Below, one piece after another: positions 12,238 through 14,640 of a stretch of 14,640 nucleotides of DNA. The DNA comes from an uncultured Oscillibacter sp. GTDB taxonomy: Bacteria > Bacillota_A > Clostridia > Oscillospirales > Oscillospiraceae. Position numbers and translations under genes: made by a program. The notes beneath the pieces are model-generated. The model was not told the DNA's origin. It saw nothing but the letters and a program-made list of their open reading frames with translations, and did not search any database. Positions within the stretch are counted from its first letter, which is position 1. Every line of letters starts with the position of its first letter. The stretch covers positions 1-14,640 of the forward strand of contig CABQCB010000024.1 of the NCBI GenBank assembly GCA_902462475.1, written 5' to 3'.

Positions 12238-12518
12238 TCTATAACTGTCAACACCACCGCAGGGCCATTGACCAAGATCGTCATATCTTGGTCCGGCTCT
12301 GCGGTATATATTTCTACCCCTTCGCGTTTTGTCAGTTCTTTCATCAACTCGCAGGTCTTTGCCCCCGAAATAACTGTGATATGCCTTCTCAGCACCTCTA
12401 CTGCAGTCAGGCAAGCTTCTTCTATCGCAGCTAAACGACTTTCATAGTCAGCATATCGTTCAAGTTCCTCCCGCCGAGTCTGTGGGTTCAAAATGAGAAT
12501 CGCTTGTTCGTTTGTCAT
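12234..12518 (-). CDS. Hypothetical phage protein, helical
   Basis: The product is 94 residues from ATG 12518-12516 with AAAGGAGA 6 nt upstream. The N-terminal part MTNEQAILILNPQTRREELERYADYESRLAAIEEACLTAVEVLRRH resembles the short helical proteins common in Clostridia prophages whose start reads 'MT.EeAI.iL.P.t...al.........~a..~A...A...L~~'. The C-terminal half (TVISGAKTCELMKELTKREGVEIYTAEPDQDMTILVNGPAVVLTVID) is beta/alpha and not recognised. It is A+T-richer than the ParB operon to its right and converges with the KTSC gene with overlapping stops. Function unknown. Confidence 0.7.
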   Translation of the reverse strand: MTNEQAILILNPQTRREELERYADYESRLAAIEEACLTAVEVLRRHITVISGAKTCELMKELTKREGVEIYTAEPDQDMTILVNGPAVVLTVID

Positions 12519-12562
12519 GTTCCATCTCCTTTAGCCATCTTTTTATTGCGTTTGTAAAACCA

Positions 12563-12688
12563 TCAATTAAAACTCACCGCACTATATGCGGCCTGATACC
12601 TGCCCCAGGTGGGGCAGGTATCTTTGTTATGGCAGCCAGGTGCATGGCGATGGCACGCCTTGCACGGCGGCATGGGTTTGGCTCTCAC
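12563..12688 (-). CDS. Small Cys-rich protein (zinc-binding type)
   Basis: The frame from GTG 12688 (or ATG 12673) encodes 41 or 36 residues: MPPCKACHRHAPGCHNKDTC and then WGRYQAAYSAVSFN. Five Cys/His clusters follow the pattern C..C..R...CH....C....Y familiar from tiny phage proteins with a single zinc knuckle, whose function is unknown. GTG overlaps the stop of the membrane-protein gene as GTGA, a coupled start. It was too short for routine prediction but its Cys pattern is hard to get by chance. A perfect 13-bp inverted repeat lies inside the frame (coding around DTCPTWGRYQ). Confidence 0.6.
   Translation of the reverse strand: MRAKPMPPCKACHRHAPGCHNKDTCPTWGRYQAAYSAVSFN
12577..12622. repeat. 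Tandem hairpins: short stem plus perfect 13-bp inverted repeat
   Basis: GATACCTGCCCCA (12595-12607) and its exact complement TGGGGCAGGTATC (12610-12622) are separated by two bases; a second smaller stem CCGCA/TGCGG (12577-12591) lies beside it. Both lie within the Cys-rich mini-gene. On the plus strand the large stem is followed by TTTGTT, a weak terminator; on the minus strand the small one is followed by TGAGTTTTAATTG. Could be an attenuator, operator or convergent terminator. Confidence 0.55.
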
Positions 12689-12810
12689 AGCCCCACCGCC
12701 CTGGCCGTAACGGTGAGCAGGGCCAGGACGGCCACCAGCCACACCGCCAAAGCGATCCGCGCCGCCGCTCTTTGCCGGCGCTCCCGGCCGGTATAGTTAT
12801 GTCGTGTCAT
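12685..12810 (-). CDS. Small single-span membrane protein
   Basis: The product is 41 residues from ATG 12810-12808, with AGGGAGG 6 nt upstream. MTRHNYTGRERRQRAAARI is a basic cytoplasmic segment, followed by one hydrophobic span ALAVWLVAVLALLTVTA and a very short tail. Start and stop overlap the genes on both sides (13-nt and GTGA overlaps), so it belongs to the ParB operon. The arrangement is that of a small N-in membrane protein; no family is recognised. Basic N-terminal helix plus membrane span could tether a partner to the membrane, but that is speculation. Confidence 0.6.
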   Translation of the reverse strand: MTRHNYTGRERRQRAAARIALAVWLVAVLALLTVTARAVGL

Positions 12811-12964
12811 TGGTCTCCTCCCTGATGATGGTTTTGACGACTTTCCCGTCCACACGGATCTCACAGCCGCCCCGCCGGAGGGAGCGCTGCTCCTCCGGCG
12901 TCGGCACGCAGTTTATGTAACGGCACTTGGGGCGGCCGTTCTGCCAAACAACGATCTCCGCCAT
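12797..12964 (-). CDS. Hypothetical small phage protein
   Basis: The product is 55 residues from ATG 12964-12962, which shares its A with the TGA stop of the gene before. It reads MAEIVVWQNGRPKCRYIN, then VPTPEEQRSLRRGGCEIRVDGKVVKTIIRE. This looks like a compact beta-alpha-beta fold with two strand pairs, no membrane span and no Cys cluster beyond three single Cys. A longer upstream frame to 13129 is a shadow of the neighbour. Not recognised; function unknown. The tight operon with the ParB-like gene suggests co-expression. Confidence 0.65.
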   Translation of the reverse strand: MAEIVVWQNGRPKCRYINCVPTPEEQRSLRRGGCEIRVDGKVVKTIIREETNDTT

Positions 12965-13188
12965 CAGGCCACCTCCCGGCCCAGCTCCTCCAGGATGGTC
13001 TCCACGGACTCCTGGAGCTCCAGGCCGGTGACATCCACCCTGCGGGTGGAGCCGTTTGCACAGCGGATGATGACCACCTCGTCGCCGTTGTCGTGGAGGT
13101 GATACTCCAGCCGAACCACCCCCGGGCACATCTCCGCCACGCAGCGGGAGAACGTCTTGGCAATAAAGTTCTTTTTCTGGTCAAGCAT
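12964..13188 (-). CDS. Hypothetical small phage protein
   Basis: The product is 74 residues. The start is ATG 13188-13186 (MLDQKKNFIAKTF), preceded by GGAGAG and overlapping the ParB-like stop by 8 nt; an open frame extends to 13248 but only inside the previous gene. It has a helical N-terminus, a beta-rich middle (VVRLEYHLHDNGDEVVIIRCANGSTRRVDVTG) and a C-terminal helix (LELQESVETILEELGREV). The 'yh.~dng.E.V~i...nG..~~v~Vtg~s...~~~di...l' shape is familiar from small uncharacterised proteins in gut Firmicutes mobile elements. No catalytic motif; function unknown. Confidence 0.7.
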   Translation of the reverse strand: MLDQKKNFIAKTFSRCVAEMCPGVVRLEYHLHDNGDEVVIIRCANGSTRRVDVTGLELQESVETILEELGREVA

Positions 13189-14623
13189 TGGGGCTCTCCT
13201 CCTTTTCTGGCAGCGGTATCCACCAGTAACCTGCCTCGTAATCGCCATGGGACGGCTCGTTCAGCTCGCAGCCCACATCCGTATCCTCAAACGGATAAAT
13301 GTCATGGTAGCCGCCCACACAGCGGGCAGTTGCATAGCACATTTCTCCCAGTCCGTTATTAAAAGCCAGGATTACCAGCTGCTCGTCCGCTGGCCAGTGG
13401 GCCTCGTCCAGGGGCTGCCACTGTGCCGGGGCAGCCTTTGGCGCAGGGTCATCGGTCAGGCCGTAGAGGTAATCTGCGCTGACGCCCAGAGCCTGGGCCA
13501 GACGAGGGAATGCACTCGACCCCGGCAGATTGCCGTTTTCCCAGGCGCTGTATGTGGCCTTGTACTCCCCGATTTTCTCGGCAAACGCAGCACGGTCCAG
13601 GCCGGTCGACTCCCGTGCAGCCCGGAGCCGCTCGGAAAACCGCTCGCGCCGCACTTGCCAGTCCTCCGCCGACAGCTCCACCCGGTTTTCCAGCTTGGGA
13701 GGCGGGGCAATACCGCCCGCCCCCTCCTCCGGCTCGTGAGGCCGGGCAAATCCGCAAGCCGCCTGGCAGGTATCCCGCGAAAGGCACAGCATGCAGCACC
13801 CAGCGCCGCTCCACTCGCCTCCGTGGTAATCCTGGTTGTAAATAGCCTCCGCATTTGTGCAAAAGCCGCTGCTCTCCGGGCACTTGTGGGAGCAGCCGCC
13901 CCACATCACGGCAAACTTTTTGACGTCCCGCATGGAGTAGCTATGATGCCCGTCGATCACCCAGTCCAGCAGCCGGTACTGGGCCTCCGCCGGCAGCCGG
14001 GCGATCTCCAGCGCAGCGGCCTCCGGGATCTCGTCCCGCTCCCATTTTTCCTTGATACCCGGCACCTTGATGCCGTTGCGGATGGCGTTGAGGTTGGCCA
14101 GCTTGGTCTTGGAGATCTGCATGGCCTCCGCCACGCGGTCCCGGATGCGGCCGGGGAGATTTTCGCCGGCCTCCCGGCGCTTGGTGTAGGCCTCCGTGAG
14201 ACGCTTGGCCTCCTCCGCCAGCAGAGCATCAGATTTAATCCTCTGCCGGTTGGCCTCGATAACCGCCGTCAGCTCCTGTTCCGGAGTCATAGGCGGGAGA
14301 ACCCGGCACAGCACCTCCTGATTGTATCCACCCACAGCCCCTGCTTGGGCCTGAAGCCGCAGCAGGGCAGAAAAGCGGTTGTGGCCGGAGATCAGCCGGT
14401 AGAAATCATCTTGCGGAACCACGGTGAGAGGCTCCAGGAGCCCATTTGCCTTGATGGAGTCCACCAACGCATCCATGGCATCATCGTCCAAAGCGGGATA
14501 AAAATTCAGGGTGTTTCTCGTGATCTTATTGAGCGGGATCAGCCGCACCGGCGTGTCCGAATCGGACACCTTTGCCAGCTGTCCACCCAGGATGGCGGCC
14601 ACGTCCACTTTATTCCTCGGCAT
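13181..14623 (-). CDS. ParB-like multidomain regulator (ParB, Cys cluster, XRE, C-terminal domain)
   Basis: The product is 480 residues from ATG 14623 with GGAGGGAGGGG 7 nt upstream. Residues about 26-120 form the ParB N-terminal domain, with LISGHNRFSALLRL (77-90) as the nucleotide-binding 'GhnR' box and IEANRQRIKSDALL (122-135) as the 'ENxQR' segment; a ParB-type helix-turn-helix VAEAMQISKTKLANL follows (164-178). Eight Cys lie at 244-290 (CSHKC...GAGCCMLC...DTCQAAC), a probable zinc cluster. An XRE helix-turn-helix spans about 326-390 (AFAEKIGEYKATYSAWENG...LAQALGVSADYLYGLTDD). The last 80 residues (WQPLDEAHWPADEQLVILAFN...WWIPLPEK) resemble a DUF551-like domain. A 17-bp palindrome falls in codons 19-24. 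It heads a tight operon and is probably a DNA-binding regulator or partition-type protein. Confidence 0.88.
   Translation of the reverse strand: MPRNKVDVAAILGGQLAKVSDSDTPVRLIPLNKITRNTLNFYPALDDDAMDALVDSIKANGLLEPLTVVPQDDFYRLISGHNRFSALLRLQAQAGAVGGYNQEVLCRVLPPMTPEQELTAVIEANRQRIKSDALLAEEAKRLTEAYTKRREAGENLPGRIRDRVAEAMQISKTKLANLNAIRNGIKVPGIKEKWERDEIPEAAALEIARLPAEAQYRLLDWVIDGHHSYSMRDVKKFAVMWGGCSHKCPESSGFCTNAEAIYNQDYHGGEWSGAGCCMLCLSRDTCQAACGFARPHEPEEGAGGIAPPPKLENRVELSAEDWQVRRERFSERLRAARESTGLDRAAFAEKIGEYKATYSAWENGNLPGSSAFPRLAQALGVSADYLYGLTDDPAPKAAPAQWQPLDEAHWPADEQLVILAFNNGLGEMCYATARCVGGYHDIYPFEDTDVGCELNEPSHGDYEAGYWWIPLPEKEESPNA
14553..14569. promoter_or_regulatory. 17-bp palindrome, copy 3 (inside the ParB-like gene)
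   Basis: GTGTCCGAATCGGACAC is a perfect palindrome with 8-bp arms and a central A. It lies within codons 19-24 (VSDSDT) of the ParB-like gene, about 55 bp downstream of its start codon. On the minus strand it differs at only one base from copies 1 and 2. A binding site inside the regulator's own gene suggests autoregulation or a nucleation site. Confidence 0.6.
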
Positions 14624-14640
14624 TACTGTCCCCTCCCTCC

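Noticed and set aside
12512..12825. Plus-strand frames of 79-94 codons over the small-gene region
   Set aside because: They are antisense to three tightly coupled minus-strand mini-genes with proper ribosome binding sites and overlapping stops, and have no ribosome binding site of their own.
1..14640. Search by eye for CRISPR arrays, tRNA genes, insertion sequences, integrase and att sites
   Set aside because: No regularly spaced direct repeats, cloverleaf, transposase or recombinase motifs were seen in the window.

Overview
The window is the packaging, head and tail region, plus the adjacent accessory and replication-type genes, of a siphovirus-like prophage or temperate phage. Almost every gene reads leftward on the minus strand. 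The high G+C, strong GGAGG-type ribosome binding sites, HK97-type morphogenesis genes and the cysteine-rich KTR, KTSC and ParB-XRE accessory proteins suggest a Clostridia gut host of the Oscillospiraceae kind. That host assignment is inference; no host gene, tRNA, integrase or attachment site is visible.

Layout in the direction of transcription (right to left). (1) 14623-12563: a large ParB-like regulator carrying a Cys cluster, an XRE helix-turn-helix and an extra C-terminal domain, followed by four small tightly overlapping genes (two uncharacterised, one single-span membrane protein, one Cys-rich mini-protein). (2) 12518-11655: an A+T-richer island with a strand switch, holding a minus-strand hypothetical gene, a plus-strand KTSC gene with its own promoter, a plus-strand ribbon-helix-helix gene with its own terminator, and a possible 25-residue membrane peptide. 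(3) 11650-10434: a good minus-strand promoter, a roughly 100-nt three-hairpin RNA ending in an intrinsic terminator, then an HUH (rolling-circle type) Rep-like gene and a Cys-rich KTR gene that ends in another terminator. (4) 10328-6095: HNH endonuclease, small and large terminase, portal and prohead protease. (5) 6093-3557: HK97-fold major capsid, connector, head closure, gp10-like and tail-terminator genes. (6) 3550-1: major tail protein, G/GT tail chaperones with a programmed -1 frameshift, a short tape measure, and two downstream tail-tip genes, the last cut by the window edge.

The structural genes form the usual assembly line: HNH and terminase package DNA through the portal into a protease-matured HK97 capsid, connector proteins join the tail, and the chaperones load the tape measure for tail tube polymerisation. 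Most neighbours overlap by 1-14 nt, implying translational coupling in one long transcript.

The most unusual signals are regulatory. A near-identical 17-19 bp palindrome (core GTGTCCGATTCTGACAC) occurs three times in the same orientation: just upstream of the HNH ribosome binding site, just upstream of the gp10-like gene, and inside codons 19-24 of the ParB-like gene. This makes a phage ParB/XRE regulator with dispersed operator or parS-like sites a reasonable hypothesis. Second, a promoter, structured leader and terminator stand directly before the HUH Rep-like gene, as expected for an attenuator or a stand-alone small RNA.
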